Notes: generated from the sequence alone by a model not told the origin. Shown: positions 36,133 through 46,316, counted from the stretch's first letter. The stretch: 64,000 nt of DNA from Bifidobacterium erythrocebi (GCF_012932675.1 NZ_JAAIIF010000006.1:186001-250000); one strand, 5' to 3'. Numbers and translations are program-made.

Positions 36133-37239
36133 GTGATCGCGCTCATCATTGGAATTCTGGTGTCGTTCATCGTCACGATTGTGGGCACCCCATTGCTTAT
36201 CAAGCTGGTGCATCGCCTGCACTACGGCCAGTACATTCGCCAGGACGGCCCGCAGTCCCACCTGGTCAAGCGTGGCACGCCCACGCTTGGCGGTGTCGTC
36301 ATCAACCTGGCCATCCTGCTCGGCTGGCTTGCCAGCGCGCTCTACCGCTATTGCCGTAGCGGTGACGTGCCGTCCCCCTCGGCATTGCTGGTGCTGTTCG
36401 CCATGCTGTCCATGGGCATGCTCGGATTCATCGACGATTTCGCCAAAGTACGCAAGAAGCAGAGCGAAGGGCTGACCGTCCGCGGCAAGTTCATCGGTCA
36501 GTTCATTCTCGCCACCATCTACGCGGTGCTGGCTCTGATGATCCCCACCAAGTCCGGCTTCGCCAGCGCGCAGGCAGGCATCAGCTTCGTGGAGACGCCG
36601 TTCCTCAGCTTCGAATTCGCGGGGAAGGTGGTCGCCATCGTCCTGTTCGTCATCTGGGTGAACTTCCTTATGGCCGCATGGAGCAACGCCGTGAACCTGA
36701 CCGACGGCCTGGACGGTCTTGCGGCCGGTTCCTCGATGATCGCCTTCGTGGGCTTCGCCGTTATCGCCTTCTGGGAAAGCTACCATCTGAAGGGTGGCGA
36801 CCATGGCGGATTCTCCTATGCGGTGTCCGATCCGCTTGATCTGACCATCATCGCGGTGTGCGCCGCGGTGGCCTGCTTCGGATTCCTGTGGTACAACACG
36901 AACCCTGCGTCGATCTTCATGGGCGACACCGGTTCCCTGGCGCTGGGCGGTCTGTTCGCGGCCCTGTCCATCGCCACGCACACCGAGGTCCTTGCCGTCA
37001 TTCTCGGCGGCCTGTTCGTCATCGAAGCGATGAGCGACGTGATCCAGGTCGGCTACTTCAAGATGACGCACAAGCGCGTGTTCAAGATGGCGCCGATCCA
37101 CCACCACTTCGAGCTGCTTGGCTGGCAGGAGTCGAAGGTCGTCGTGCGTTTCTGGATGATCGAGCTGATGTTCGTGCTGATCGCGCTGGTGGTGTTCTAC
37201 GGCGACTGGGCCGCACGGTCCGGCCTGCTGTTCAGCTAG
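36133..37239 (+). CDS. mraY: Phospho-N-acetylmuramoyl-pentapeptide transferase
   Basis: A 368-residue polytopic membrane enzyme making lipid I from UDP-MurNAc-pentapeptide and undecaprenyl phosphate. Signature loops are GTPTLGGVVI, GFIDDFAKVRKKQSEGL (DD motif), NLTDGLDGLAAG, GFLWYNTNPASIFMGDTGSLALGG and the histidine loop APIHHHFELLGWQESKV. About ten membrane helices are evident. It starts at GTG 36133, the only start preserving the first helix. Confidence 0.96.
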   Translation: MIALIIGILVSFIVTIVGTPLLIKLVHRLHYGQYIRQDGPQSHLVKRGTPTLGGVVINLAILLGWLASALYRYCRSGDVPSPSALLVLFAMLSMGMLGFIDDFAKVRKKQSEGLTVRGKFIGQFILATIYAVLALMIPTKSGFASAQAGISFVETPFLSFEFAGKVVAIVLFVIWVNFLMAAWSNAVNLTDGLDGLAAGSSMIAFVGFAVIAFWESYHLKGGDHGGFSYAVSDPLDLTIIAVCAAVACFGFLWYNTNPASIFMGDTGSLALGGLFAALSIATHTEVLAVILGGLFVIEAMSDVIQVGYFKMTHKRVFKMAPIHHHFELLGWQESKVVVRFWMIELMFVLIALVVFYGDWAARSGLLFS

Positions 37240-37314
37240 GCCCGGCAGAGCCAGACCAGTGGTGGTCGGTAGCGACCAGAAACGAACCGTATAGAGGTTT
37301 TTGAAGGAGCAATA

Positions 37315-38769
37315 ATGGATTTCACCAATGCAACAGTGCTGATCGCGGGTCTCGGGGTTTCCGGCACCTCGCTGGCCGAAGTGCTTGCCGAGCGCGGTGC
37401 CCGGGTGATCGGCGTGGACGAGCGCAAGCCGACCGCCGACCTGCACTCCTTCGACGAGGTGGACTGGAGCAAGGTCGATTATGTGATGGCCTCCCCGGTG
37501 TTCAACCCGCGCACCCCGTTCATCCTTGAAGCGACCAAGCGCGGCATCCCCGTGATGAGCGAGGTCGAATTCGCCTGGCAGCTGCGCGTGGACACCGAAC
37601 GTACCGGCAAGCCGGCACCGTGGATCGGCATCACCGGCACCAACGGCAAGACCTCCACCACGGAAATGACCTCGGCCATGCTCACGGCCTGCGGTCTGGA
37701 CGCGCCGACCGCCGGCAACATCGCCTCCGGCAATATGGCCATGAGCCTGTCGCGATGTGCCACCAACCCGAAGCATGACGTGCTGTGCGTGGAGCTCAGC
37801 TCCTTCCAGATGCACTTCACCGATTCGATGGAACTGGATTGCGCGGCGATCACCAATATCGCCGACGACCATCTTGACTGGCATGGTGGTCGAGAGAACT
37901 ATGCGGCGGACAAGGCCAAGGTCTTCCATCGTGTCAAGCGTGCCCTGGTCTACAACGCCGACGATGCCGTGGTCAGCGCCAAGGCTGCCGAGGCCGAAAC
38001 GGCGGAAGGCTGCCGCAGGATCGGCTTCACACTCGGCGAGCCCAAGGACGGGCAGATCGGTGTGGTCGACGGCTGGATCGTCGACATGAGCGGCGTCGCC
38101 TCGGGCGAGCCCGGCGTCGCGAACCGTCTCGCACCCATCGGCGAATTCACCCACCTGAGCGAACCAGACGGCACCATCTACCCGCATCTGCTCGCGGACG
38201 CACTGACCGCGCTGGCCTTGGCGCTGGGACTCGGCGTGGATACCGGCAAGGCTCTGGAGGCGCTGAAGGCCTTCACCCCGGGAGGCCATCGCATCGCCAC
38301 GGTCGCCGCGACGAAACCGGACGCGCAGGGCAAGACCATTCGTTTCGTGGACGATTCCAAGGCGACCAACGCGCACGCCGTGAAGGCGTCCATCTCCAGC
38401 TTCGCTCCGGGCAGCGTGGTGTGGATCGCCGGCGGCCTTGCCAAGGGAAGCCGTTTCGAGAATCTGGTGGCGTCCCAGTCCAAGGCATTGCGCGGTGCGG
38501 TCATCATCGGCACCGACCAGGCCCCCATGCTTGAGGCGTTCGCCTCGCAGGCCCCGCACATCCCGCTGGCGATCATCGATCCGGCGACGCCGAAGGACCA
38601 GGTGATGCAGCGGGCCGTGCAGGAGGCCGGGCGAATGGCGCAGCCGGGCGATGTGGTGCTGATGGCACCCGCCTGCGCATCCTTCGACCAGTTCAAGTCG
38701 TACGCGGATCGTGGCGACAAATTCGCCCAGGCTGCACAGCAGTGGGTGGTGGGTCGTGACGCGTGCTGA
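37315..38769 (+). CDS. murD: UDP-N-acetylmuramoylalanine--D-glutamate ligase
   Basis: A 484-residue Mur ligase adding D-Glu to UDP-MurNAc-Ala. The N-terminal Rossmann part is [22 protein letters not shown]. The P-loop is [14 protein letters not shown], followed by ELSSFQMHF and [12 protein letters not shown]. The C-terminal domain has [12 protein letters not shown] and [18 protein letters not shown] precedes the ATG. Its 3' end overlaps ftsW by 14 bases. Confidence 0.96.
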   Translation: MDFTNATVLIAGLGVSGTSLAEVLAERGARVIGVDERKPTADLHSFDEVDWSKVDYVMASPVFNPRTPFILEATKRGIPVMSEVEFAWQLRVDTERTGKPAPWIGITGTNGKTSTTEMTSAMLTACGLDAPTAGNIASGNMAMSLSRCATNPKHDVLCVELSSFQMHFTDSMELDCAAITNIADDHLDWHGGRENYAADKAKVFHRVKRALVYNADDAVVSAKAAEAETAEGCRRIGFTLGEPKDGQIGVVDGWIVDMSGVASGEPGVANRLAPIGEFTHLSEPDGTIYPHLLADALTALALALGLGVDTGKALEALKAFTPGGHRIATVAATKPDAQGKTIRFVDDSKATNAHAVKASISSFAPGSVVWIAGGLAKGSRFENLVASQSKALRGAVIIGTDQAPMLEAFASQAPHIPLAIIDPATPKDQVMQRAVQEAGRMAQPGDVVLMAPACASFDQFKSYADRGDKFAQAAQQWVVGRDAC

Positions 38770-40063
38770 GTCATCGAAGTCAAAGCCGAAGCAGTCGCGC
38801 AAGGCGTCGTCGACAGGCAAGGTGACGCGGCGTACAACGTCGTCGGCATTGGCCGAGCAAGATCGGGTCGGCAAGGAACGGTCCGATAAGGGCGGTGCCC
38901 AAGGGGCGGATCGACGCTCCTTCGGCGTTAACAGCCTGTTCAATCCGTTGTGGTGCTACCACGGGTTCCGTATGGCGGTGGTCGGGCTAAGCGTGTTCGG
39001 CGTGATCATGGTGTTCTCCAGCTCGGCCGTCACCGCGGCCTCGGCAGGCAAATCGCCGTTCCTGTCGTCCATGAGCCAGCTGGCGTTCTGCGTGGCCGGA
39101 CTTATCCTCGGCGTGGGCTGCTCCTTCGTGCCTGTGAACTGGTATCGCCGGTTCGGCATTCTGGCGGTGCTGGCTTCCGGGCTTTTGCAAGGGCTGACGC
39201 TTACGTCGCTTGGTGTGGGCCAGTACGGCAACAACGGCTGGATCCAGCTTGGTCCGATTACTTTGCAGCCCGCGGAATTCGTGAAGTTCGCGCTATGCAT
39301 ATGGATGCCATCCGCGTTGTCCGTGGCGAAGAAAAAGTACGAGGAAAAGGGAATCCGTGCCTACTTCGTTGCCGGCGGCGTATATTTTGCCCTGCTGGGG
39401 CTGATCCTCGCCGGCAAGGATCTTGGTACGGCCCTGATCGTCGTCGCCATAGGCGTTGTGGCGTTCGTCGTCTCCGGCATGCCTTTCAAGCTGATGGGAG
39501 GCATAGCCTGTGTGCTGGTTGCAGGCGTTGCGGCTCTGGTGTTGACGAGCCGGAACCGTCTCGACCGTATCCTCGCCGCCTACTCGACATGCTCGGCCGC
39601 GGATGCGCAAAGCATCTGCTATCAGTCCACGCACGCCCGCTACGCCATCGCCTCCGGTGGGCTGTTCGGCGTCGGCTTGGGCAATTCACGCGAGAAATGG
39701 AATTATCTGCCCGCCGCGCATAACGATTTCATCTTCGCCATCATCGGCGAGGAGACCGGCTTCATCGGTGCCGCCATGGTGATCCTCGTCTTCGTGGTGC
39801 TCGGCTGGTGCCTGGTGTTCAGCGCGATACAGATCAGGCAGGATTACAGCTCGGTGGTGCTGATGTGCGTCGCCACATGGCTGGTGGGACAGGGCATGGT
39901 GAACATCGCCGTCGTGGTCGGTCTGTTCCCGGTGTTCGGCGTGCCGATGCCGTTCGTCTCGGCAGGCGGATCGTCCATGATCATGTGCCTGATGATATCC
40001 GGCGTGGCGACCAGCATGATGCGTCAGCAGCCGGAGATCAAAGCCGCGTCGCAACGCGTTTAG
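38756..40063 (+). CDS. ftsW: Septal peptidoglycan polymerase FtsW
   Basis: A 435-residue SEDS-family glycosyltransferase that polymerises lipid II at the septum with FtsI. After about 70 basic cytoplasmic residues come ten membrane helices. SEDS motifs are [64 protein letters not shown] and [14 protein letters not shown]. The start is uncertain: GTG 38756 (MTRAESSKS) with GGTGGG upstream is preferred; an ATG at 38711 would overlap murD by about 60 bases. Confidence 0.93.
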   Translation: MTRAESSKSKPKQSRKASSTGKVTRRTTSSALAEQDRVGKERSDKGGAQGADRRSFGVNSLFNPLWCYHGFRMAVVGLSVFGVIMVFSSSAVTAASAGKSPFLSSMSQLAFCVAGLILGVGCSFVPVNWYRRFGILAVLASGLLQGLTLTSLGVGQYGNNGWIQLGPITLQPAEFVKFALCIWMPSALSVAKKKYEEKGIRAYFVAGGVYFALLGLILAGKDLGTALIVVAIGVVAFVVSGMPFKLMGGIACVLVAGVAALVLTSRNRLDRILAAYSTCSAADAQSICYQSTHARYAIASGGLFGVGLGNSREKWNYLPAAHNDFIFAIIGEETGFIGAAMVILVFVVLGWCLVFSAIQIRQDYSSVVLMCVATWLVGQGMVNIAVVVGLFPVFGVPMPFVSAGGSSMIMCLMISGVATSMMRQQPEIKAASQRV

Positions 40064-40086
40064 CTTACGGACTATGCTCGGAGATT

Positions 40087-41259
40087 ATGAAGAAGATTGT
40101 TCTTGCAGGCGGTGGCACCGCCGGTCATGTCAACCCGCTGCTTGCTGTAGCCGACGCCATTGTCAGGCTTGATCCTGAGGCCAAGGTGAGTGCGCTTGGA
40201 ACCGAGGTCGGCTTGGAGAAGGACCTCGTTCCCGCCGCAGGCTACGAACTCGACACCGTGGAAAAGGTGCCGTTCCCCAGGCGTCTGAACAAGGCGGCGT
40301 TCCAGTTCCCCGCAAAATGGAGTAGGGAATGTGCCAGGACCCGCGAGATCCTGGAACGGCGCGAAGCCGATGTGGTCGTCGGTTTCGGCGGCTACGCGTC
40401 GGCCCCCGCATATTCCGTGGCGCACAAGATGGGCATTCCCGTGGCGATCCACGAGCAGAACGCGCGTGCGGGCATGGCCAATAAGCTCGGTGCCCGGTAC
40501 GCCGATTTCGTCGGCACCGTATACGAGGGGACTGGCCTGAAGGTCGGCAGCAAGGGAACGATCGAACGCGTCGGCCTGCCGTTGCGCCCCGTCATCGCAC
40601 ACCTGGCTTCCGAACTGGAAACGGATCGAGCCCAGGCGCGCGCGGACGCGGCCAAGGAACTCGGCATCGACCCGAACCGACCGCTCGTGCTGGTGACCGG
40701 CGGCTCTCTGGGTGCGGTAAGCCTGAACCGTGCGGTCGCGGCGGCATCCAAGGATGTACTGCCCGTCGCACAGGTCGTGCATCTGACCGGCCGGGGCAAG
40801 GCCGACGAAGTGCGCAAGCTGGTCGAAGTGAATGCCGGCGAGGGGCACGCTACCGGTCTTGGCCCGCAATACGCGGGCCAGGGCGACTACCATATCGCCG
40901 AATATCTGGAACGCATCGACCTGGCATTCGCCTGCGCCGATCTGATCATCTGCCGATCCGGTGCGGGAACCGTCGCGGAACTCACCGCACTGGGACTGCC
41001 CGCCGTATACGTGCCGCTTCCCATCGGCAACGGCGAGCAGCGATTCAACGCGCAGCCCGTAGTGGATGCCGGCGGCGGCGTGATGGTCAGCGATGCCGAA
41101 CTGACCCCCGCCTGGGTGCGCGGGCACATCCCCGCACTGCTGAGCGATACCGAGGCATTGCAGGCGATGGGAAGCAAGGCATGGGAATACGGCATCCGTG
41201 ACGCCGCGGAAACCATGGCCCGCCGCATTCTCGACCTGGCGGAACACCATACCGCGTGA
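40087..41259 (+). CDS. murG: UDP-GlcNAc:lipid I N-acetylglucosaminyltransferase
   Basis: A 390-residue GT-B enzyme converting lipid I to lipid II at the membrane face. It starts [20 protein letters not shown] (glycine loop) and contains [52 protein letters not shown] and the donor site [40 protein letters not shown] precedes ATG 40087. A conspicuous hairpin lies before murC. Confidence 0.96.
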   Translation: MKKIVLAGGGTAGHVNPLLAVADAIVRLDPEAKVSALGTEVGLEKDLVPAAGYELDTVEKVPFPRRLNKAAFQFPAKWSRECARTREILERREADVVVGFGGYASAPAYSVAHKMGIPVAIHEQNARAGMANKLGARYADFVGTVYEGTGLKVGSKGTIERVGLPLRPVIAHLASELETDRAQARADAAKELGIDPNRPLVLVTGGSLGAVSLNRAVAAASKDVLPVAQVVHLTGRGKADEVRKLVEVNAGEGHATGLGPQYAGQGDYHIAEYLERIDLAFACADLIICRSGAGTVAELTALGLPAVYVPLPIGNGEQRFNAQPVVDAGGGVMVSDAELTPAWVRGHIPALLSDTEALQAMGSKAWEYGIRDAAETMARRILDLAEHHTA

Positions 41260-41270
41260 ACCTAGCGTAC

Positions 41271-41309
41271 AGCCATGGACTCTTCGTTTCGAGACGATCG
41301 TCCATGGCT
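41271..41309 (+). other. Intercistronic hairpin between murG and murC
   Basis: AGCCATGGAC (41271-41280) pairs perfectly with GTCCATGGCT (41300-41309). Inside it TCGT (41284-41287) pairs with ACGA (41294-41297), giving a nearly continuous long stem. There is no T run, but an ATAATG sequence follows, so it may be a processing site, a protein-binding site or part of an internal promoter for murC-ftsQ. Confidence 0.55.
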
Positions 41310-41351
41310 CATAATGAACACAGCTGAATCAATCCAACAAGGAGCGTTGTC

Positions 41352-42869
41352 GTGACTGCAACCATCACCCTTACCCCCGCCACTGCGGCATTCGGCGCCG
41401 ATGAGCGCATCGAAGTGCTGGGGCATACCTATTTCATCGGCATCGGAGGCGCCGGCATGAGCGTCCTCGCCGAAATGCTCCATCAGCGAGGCGTCGAGGT
41501 CGACGGTTCGGATCGTGAACGCAGCGCCAAAACCGATCGTTTGGAATCCCTGGGCATCACCGTGCAATTCGGCCAGCGCGCCGAAAACGTGGCCGAAGCG
41601 GACACCGTCGTGTATTCCAGCGCCATCAAGCCCGATAACCCGGAGATCGTCGCCGCCGCGCAGAAGGGCGCCCGCATCGTGCACCGCAGCGACATCCTCG
41701 CCCTGCTGATGAACGGCCGCCGCGCCGTCACCGTCGCCGGTGCGCACGGCAAGACCACGACCAGCTCGATGCTGTCGCACATCCTCGTGCAGACGGGCAA
41801 GGACCCGAGCTATGCCATCGGCGGTTCCATCCAGGCGGCCGACGGCACGACGCTCGACGGCGGACATGTCGGCGCGGGCGATGCGCTGGTGGCCGAGGCC
41901 GACGAATCGGACGGCAGCTTCGACAAATACCACCCGGAGATCGCCATCATCACCAACTGCGAAGCCGATCATCTCGACCATTACGGCGACGAGGCCCACT
42001 ATCGTGCCGCGTTCGTGCGCCATGCGGGGCATGCGACCGGTCACGTGGTGATCTGCGCGGATGACGCCGACGCGCTCGCCGTGCTCAACGCCCTGCCTGC
42101 CGAAACGGCGGCCAAGGCCATCGCCTATGGAACCACCGACCCGAACGGCCTTGATCTCAACGGTGCCGCGTATGTGCACATCGTGTCGGAGCATGAAAGC
42201 GCAGGCAGCGGCGTGGAACGGTTCACGCTGCGCATGCCCGCCGGCGTTGCGGGGGAGGAGCCCTGCGAGGTGCCGGTGGAGCTGTCCGTACCGGGCGTGC
42301 ACAATGCGCGTAACGCCGCTGCCGCGCTGACCGCGGCCATGCTGCTGGGCGTCGACTCCGGCGAAGCGGCCAAGGCCATCACCGGGTTCCTTGGCGCCGC
42401 ACGTCGTTTCCAGGTGCGTGGCACCGTCAAGCAGGTCACGGTGGTCGACGACTATGCGCATCATCCCACCGAGATCGCAGCGCTGCTGGATGCCGCCCGT
42501 CGCCGTTACCCGGACCGCACGATCCATGTGCTGTTCCAGCCGCACCTGTTCTCCCGTACGAAGTTCTTCGCGCATGAATTCGCCGAAGCGCTCGGCAAGG
42601 CCGACGATGTCATCGTCACCGGTGTGTTCCCCGCACGCGAGAAGCAGGAGGATTTCCCCGGTGTGGGGCCCCTGACCATCGTGCGCGAGGCCAAGGGCAT
42701 GCAGGGTGCCGAATTCAACGCGCAGGAAGACATGCGTGTGGCGGCCCAGATGATGGTGATGCGTGCGCATCATGGCGACGTGATCTTCACGGTGGGTGCC
42801 GGCGACATCACCGATATGGGTCCGGTGATGCTGCATGCGCTGGAAGCGCACCGCGAAGGATGTGAGTGA
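41352..42869 (+). CDS. murC: UDP-N-acetylmuramate--L-alanine ligase
   Basis: A 505-residue Mur ligase adding the first amino acid of the stem peptide. The N-terminal domain shows YFIGIGGAGMSVLAEMLHQRG and GSDRERSAKTDRLESLG. The P-loop is VAGAHGKTTTSSML, then EADESDGSFDKYHPEIAIITNCEADHLDHYG, and the C-terminal domain has DDYAHHPTEI and QPHLFSRTK. It starts at GTG 41352 with AAGGAG at ideal distance. The stop overlaps ftsQ. Confidence 0.96.
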   Translation: MTATITLTPATAAFGADERIEVLGHTYFIGIGGAGMSVLAEMLHQRGVEVDGSDRERSAKTDRLESLGITVQFGQRAENVAEADTVVYSSAIKPDNPEIVAAAQKGARIVHRSDILALLMNGRRAVTVAGAHGKTTTSSMLSHILVQTGKDPSYAIGGSIQAADGTTLDGGHVGAGDALVAEADESDGSFDKYHPEIAIITNCEADHLDHYGDEAHYRAAFVRHAGHATGHVVICADDADALAVLNALPAETAAKAIAYGTTDPNGLDLNGAAYVHIVSEHESAGSGVERFTLRMPAGVAGEEPCEVPVELSVPGVHNARNAAAALTAAMLLGVDSGEAAKAITGFLGAARRFQVRGTVKQVTVVDDYAHHPTEIAALLDAARRRYPDRTIHVLFQPHLFSRTKFFAHEFAEALGKADDVIVTGVFPAREKQEDFPGVGPLTIVREAKGMQGAEFNAQEDMRVAAQMMVMRAHHGDVIFTVGAGDITDMGPVMLHALEAHREGCE

Positions 42870-44221
42870 TGTCGGGAAGGGTGGTTCGCTCGGGCCCCGA
42901 TCATCAGGGACGCAAGCCACGCACCCTCACCGGCAAGGAGCGGAACGCCTCGACGCCGGAGCAAACCGCCGGCGGCAAGCAGGAGGCCAGGCATCCCATT
43001 AAGCCGAGCACCCGCACCCAGTTGCGCAGGGCGGGTGCAGTCGGCTCGAAGCAGCGTCCGAATGCGAAGACCAGCACGAAGGCCAATGGCAAGGCTGTAA
43101 AAGCGGGTGCCGCAAGGAACGTCGCGTCGCAAGGCGCGCAGCGCGGCTCAGCAACCGGTCGGAACGTTTCCGGCGGTACGAACGGGCCAAGAAGACGGAC
43201 CCCGTACAAGTCCTCGACAGGCGCGGGTAACGCGAGAAATGCGCGGTCTGCGGGTGCCGTGGCCGTCCCCGGCCAGCGTCGCAGCGTTTCAGGCAATGCC
43301 GGTGGCGCCAGGCGCACGGTGGAATCGCATGGCGGCGCTGCGGGCGGTCGCATCAGCAGAAGCGAGCCGGGCTCCTTCGTCGATGCTCGGCAGCTTGCCA
43401 GCGAGGATCTGGTTGCCAAGACGTTGCGGGAAAGCTCCGGCACGTTCGGCATGGCCGCTCGCCCGAAGGTCGTGGATTTCACCGCCCGCGCCAAGGAACG
43501 CAAACGGGTGAACGCGCGTATCATCATAGGGCGCATCATCATTGCGGTGGTGAGCGTTCTTGCGGTGATCGGGCTTGGCTGGCTGCTGTTCTTCTCTCCG
43601 GTGCTGCAGTTGAACTCGGCGCAGATCAGTGTGGAAGGGCTCAACGGTTGGGTCTCCGAATCGGAGGTGCGCAGTCTGGCCGTGGAGCAGGTGGATCGTT
43701 CGTTGCTGCTGGTGGATACCTCGAAGATCGCCTCGCAGGCCAGGGACATTCCGGGTGTCTCGGATGCCAGGGTCTCCAGGGCGTTCCCGCACGGTCTTAC
43801 CATTTCGCTGACGACGCAACGCCCTGCGGCGATGCTGAAGACGCCGAGCGGCACGGTCGCAGCCGTCGATTCGCAGTACCGTGTGTTGAACGTCATCTCG
43901 CAAAGCGATAGCGTCGGCATCCCGGTCATCGAGGTCGGCGACATCGAATCCAGCGTGAAGAACCGTTCCGTCAAAGAAGCGGTGAAGATCCTGGACTCCC
44001 TGCCGGAGTCGATGCGCAAGCAGATCACCAAGGTGAGCGCGAAGACCCAGGATTCGGTGACCACCGAGCTCAACGATGGCGAACATTCCGTGGTGTGGGG
44101 CGATTCGTCGGATATCGAACTGAAGAAGGCCGATGTCGACAAGATCCTCTCCAATCCGAACGTCATCGGCGACAAGAAGCAGGTGGATGTGTCGTCGCCG
44201 TACCATCCGGTGCTGCGCTGA
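42869..44221 (+). CDS. ftsQ: Cell division protein FtsQ with long basic N-terminal region
   Basis: A 450-residue bitopic division protein. Residues 1-213 form an unusually long, low-complexity cytoplasmic region rich in Gly, Ala, Arg, Ser and Lys. A membrane helix at about 215-238 (IIIGRIIIAVVSVLAVIGLG) leads into the POTRA domain (LNSAQISVEGLNGWVSESEVRSLAV) and FtsQ beta domain (VSRAFPHGLTISLTTQRPAAML). FtsQ binds FtsB/FtsL and brings FtsW/FtsI to the septum. The start is ATG 42869, or GTG 42866 overlapping the murC stop. It is the last gene of the dcw cluster here; ftsZ is not in the window. Confidence 0.88.
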   Translation: MSGRVVRSGPDHQGRKPRTLTGKERNASTPEQTAGGKQEARHPIKPSTRTQLRRAGAVGSKQRPNAKTSTKANGKAVKAGAARNVASQGAQRGSATGRNVSGGTNGPRRRTPYKSSTGAGNARNARSAGAVAVPGQRRSVSGNAGGARRTVESHGGAAGGRISRSEPGSFVDARQLASEDLVAKTLRESSGTFGMAARPKVVDFTARAKERKRVNARIIIGRIIIAVVSVLAVIGLGWLLFFSPVLQLNSAQISVEGLNGWVSESEVRSLAVEQVDRSLLLVDTSKIASQARDIPGVSDARVSRAFPHGLTISLTTQRPAAMLKTPSGTVAAVDSQYRVLNVISQSDSVGIPVIEVGDIESSVKNRSVKEAVKILDSLPESMRKQITKVSAKTQDSVTTELNDGEHSVVWGDSSDIELKKADVDKILSNPNVIGDKKQVDVSSPYHPVLR

Positions 44222-44267
44222 GCCAGTAGCGGCGTCGCTTCGGCCACGCCGCTACGCTCACGGCGTA

Positions 44268-44296
44268 TTGCACGGATCGGCGATGAGGTGTATTCT
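44268..44296 (+). promoter_or_regulatory. Promoter of tmRNA gene
   Basis: TTGCAC (44268-44273) and TATTCT (44291-44296) are separated by exactly 17 bp. The start would be near 44303, giving a leader of about 35 bases before the mature tmRNA end. Confidence 0.65.
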
Positions 44297-44337
44297 GAAA
44301 AGTCCGGTTCAAAACCGGGGCTTGATAATTCAAGATT

Positions 44338-44731
44338 GGGGCTGATCGGTTTCGACGGTGACCTGTTCGTCGCAGGGAAGCGTGCCGAGAACGCAGGGTC
44401 CGCTCGCGATGCCCCCTGCAAAAGAATAAGTGCTAAATCTAACCGCACTGAGTTCGCTCTCGCTGCCTGAGCTTCGCGCCAGGATTAACCAGTGAGCAGC
44501 TGCTCCGTTCACTCCTCCTCGTCTTTGGGAGGATGCTGAGCGTCGTTTAGAAGACTTGCCCTACCAGTTGAGCCACAGGGCCGGTAGGGGACTTGTACTG
44601 TAGATATGCTCGCCAACAGTTGTCTGCGACATCGTTGGGGGCAGAAAAATCGCCATCTTGGCCAGCAGACTACGCACGTAGAAGACTGAGGGTACGGTCA
44701 TCGGACCGGGGTTCAATTCCCCGCAGCTCCA
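44338..44731 (+). ncRNA. ssrA: Transfer-messenger RNA (tmRNA)
   Basis: The 5' end GGGGCTGATCGGTTTCGACGG is the classic tmRNA start, and the 3' end carries a T arm (GGGGTTCAATTCCCC) and CAGCTCC pairing with the 5' acceptor strand. The tag frame at 44432-44470 encodes AKSNRTEFALAA followed by TGA, ending in the Leu-Ala-Ala degradation signal. The middle contains several hairpins and presumed pseudoknots, for example CCCTACC/GGTAGGG near 44568-44587. CCA does not appear to be encoded after the discriminator A. tmRNA rescues stalled ribosomes with SmpB. Confidence 0.96.
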
Positions 44732-44739
44732 CAAACAGA

Positions 44740-44766
44740 AAGCCGCCAGAAATGGCGGCTTTTCTT
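44740..44766 (+). terminator. Terminator of tmRNA
   Basis: A 9-bp perfect stem (44740-44748 with 44753-44761) with a GAAA loop is followed by TTCTTG. Confidence 0.9.
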
Positions 44767-45015
44767 GTATTTGCAGGTTTGGGGAGTCCAGGTGAACGGC
44801 TGTCTCATGCGAATCGTGCGGCATGTCCAGCATCTGGGAATGCAATCGATTGCGAACACCGGATATGGTACCTTCAGCAAGGTGTTTCGTCGTTTTGACG
44901 TCTAGGTTCCCGTTTGTGGTTCGGGTTTCCAAGGGGTACGCGCATGACAGCGCATTATCGGTCAGTACGCGAAGCATGCTCACAACGTATCAACGGTCAC
45001 AACGAGGGAGAAGAT

Positions 45016-46158
45016 ATGGCCGAAGACAACGCAAATCCGATGCCGCCGATGGAGAACAATCCCAACGGCAATCAGCCGAACGATTACGGCAATGCCGCTG
45101 CCGATGGCGGCACCCAGCCCGGCGGGTACGTTTCCGTGGACGGCAACACCCAGCCTATGGGGTATGCGCCGGTGGAAGGCAACGCCCAATTCAACGGGTA
45201 TGCGCCGGCGGATGGCACCCAGCCCGGCGGATATGCCCCGATGAACGGCTATGCGACCCAGCTTCCCCATGGCGGCGCTTCGGCAAACGGCGGTTATGCG
45301 GGCGGTCAGCCGTACGCGCCTACGCAGCCGATGCAACCCGTGCAACCTGTGCAGTCCTCGCAGAATAGCCCGTTCGCCAATCAGCAGCTTCCCGTGAATG
45401 GTAGGCCGCCAAAAGACAAGCCGCAGGCCGATACCTCGAAGATCATGCAGTACGCCACCCTTGCCATCAGCATCGTCGCGCTGATACTGGGCATCGCGGC
45501 GAACGTGCATGTTGTCAAGCCATACCGTCTTGCCAGCGTATCCGCTCCCACATCCGTGGGCGATAGCGCGAAGAGCAAGAAGGATTCGGATTCCAAGGCA
45601 AAGGATTCCGAAACAAAGGACTCCACAGCAAAGTCCGAATCCGAATCGACCGGCGATGATTCGTCGGCCGGAACCTCCGGTAAGGACCTCTTGGGCAAGT
45701 ACGCGGGCACCGTCGATGGCAAGAAGATGTACGAGCTCAATCTGCCGGGGGCGAGGGGCGGCAATTCCCAGAGCGGCGATTCGAAAAGCAGCGGTTCGAG
45801 AGGCAAGGGCTACACCGTGTCCGCCGATTCCAACCTTGACGGCGACTATGAGCTCGGCGACTACAACCTGCACCTGGAGATAACGAACTTCGAAGCGACC
45901 GGCACCTCCGCGACGCTCACCACCGAAGTGACCAACAACGGCACCTCCGGTCAGACCGCGAACTTTGTCGCCACGCTGTCGCAGAACGGCAAGGCGGTTG
46001 ATCTGGAAGGCATCGATACCGCGGGCAAGACCATCGAACCTGGCCATAAGGCGATCATCACCACGAAGTTCAGGCTTAACGACCCGTCCCAGCCGGTTAC
46101 CATCGAGATTCCACTGGCCGGCGAGAAGATGCGCATCACCTTCACCCCGCAGTCGTGA
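45016..46158 (+). CDS. Membrane protein with Gly/Pro/Tyr-rich repeat region and DUF5067-like domain
   Basis: A 380-residue protein. Residues 20-105 carry imperfect repeats around GGYAP, GTQPGGY and NGYAP, typical of disordered Gly/Pro/Tyr-rich cytoplasmic regions. One membrane helix lies at about 145-163. A Ser/Lys/Asp-rich linker (about 178-222) leads to an Ig-like domain (DYNLHLEITNFEATGTSATLTTEVTNNG, GKTIEPGHKAIITTKFRL) of the DUF5067 type. The overall plan matches the protein at 22525-23925. GAGGGAGAAG supports ATG 45016. Function is unknown; a surface-exposed role is inferred. Confidence 0.7.
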   Translation: MAEDNANPMPPMENNPNGNQPNDYGNAAADGGTQPGGYVSVDGNTQPMGYAPVEGNAQFNGYAPADGTQPGGYAPMNGYATQLPHGGASANGGYAGGQPYAPTQPMQPVQPVQSSQNSPFANQQLPVNGRPPKDKPQADTSKIMQYATLAISIVALILGIAANVHVVKPYRLASVSAPTSVGDSAKSKKDSDSKAKDSETKDSTAKSESESTGDDSSAGTSGKDLLGKYAGTVDGKKMYELNLPGARGGNSQSGDSKSSGSRGKGYTVSADSNLDGDYELGDYNLHLEITNFEATGTSATLTTEVTNNGTSGQTANFVATLSQNGKAVDLEGIDTAGKTIEPGHKAIITTKFRLNDPSQPVTIEIPLAGEKMRITFTPQS

Positions 46159-46190
46159 CGACGGACCGGTCCATAACCTCCATATAGCGT

Positions 46191-46220
46191 GAAAGCCGCC
46201 CCTCAAAGGCGGCTTTCGTG
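46191..46220 (+). terminator. Terminator after the DUF5067-like gene
   Basis: A 10-bp perfect inverted repeat (46191-46200 with 46208-46217) ending in TTTC. Confidence 0.75.
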
Positions 46221-46316
46221 TATTTCCGGCGTACCGTTCCCGGTATTCCGCTATCGCATATGTTCGGTGCCGGGCCGTCGCAATTTGCCGGTGTGCGGCG
46301 GGATCTCTACTGCTTT

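Noticed and set aside
44227-44254. Inverted repeat TAGCGGCGT/ACGCCGCTA after ftsQ as terminator
   Set aside because: The stem is perfect at 9 bp but no T run follows; termination there is possible but not supported enough to list.
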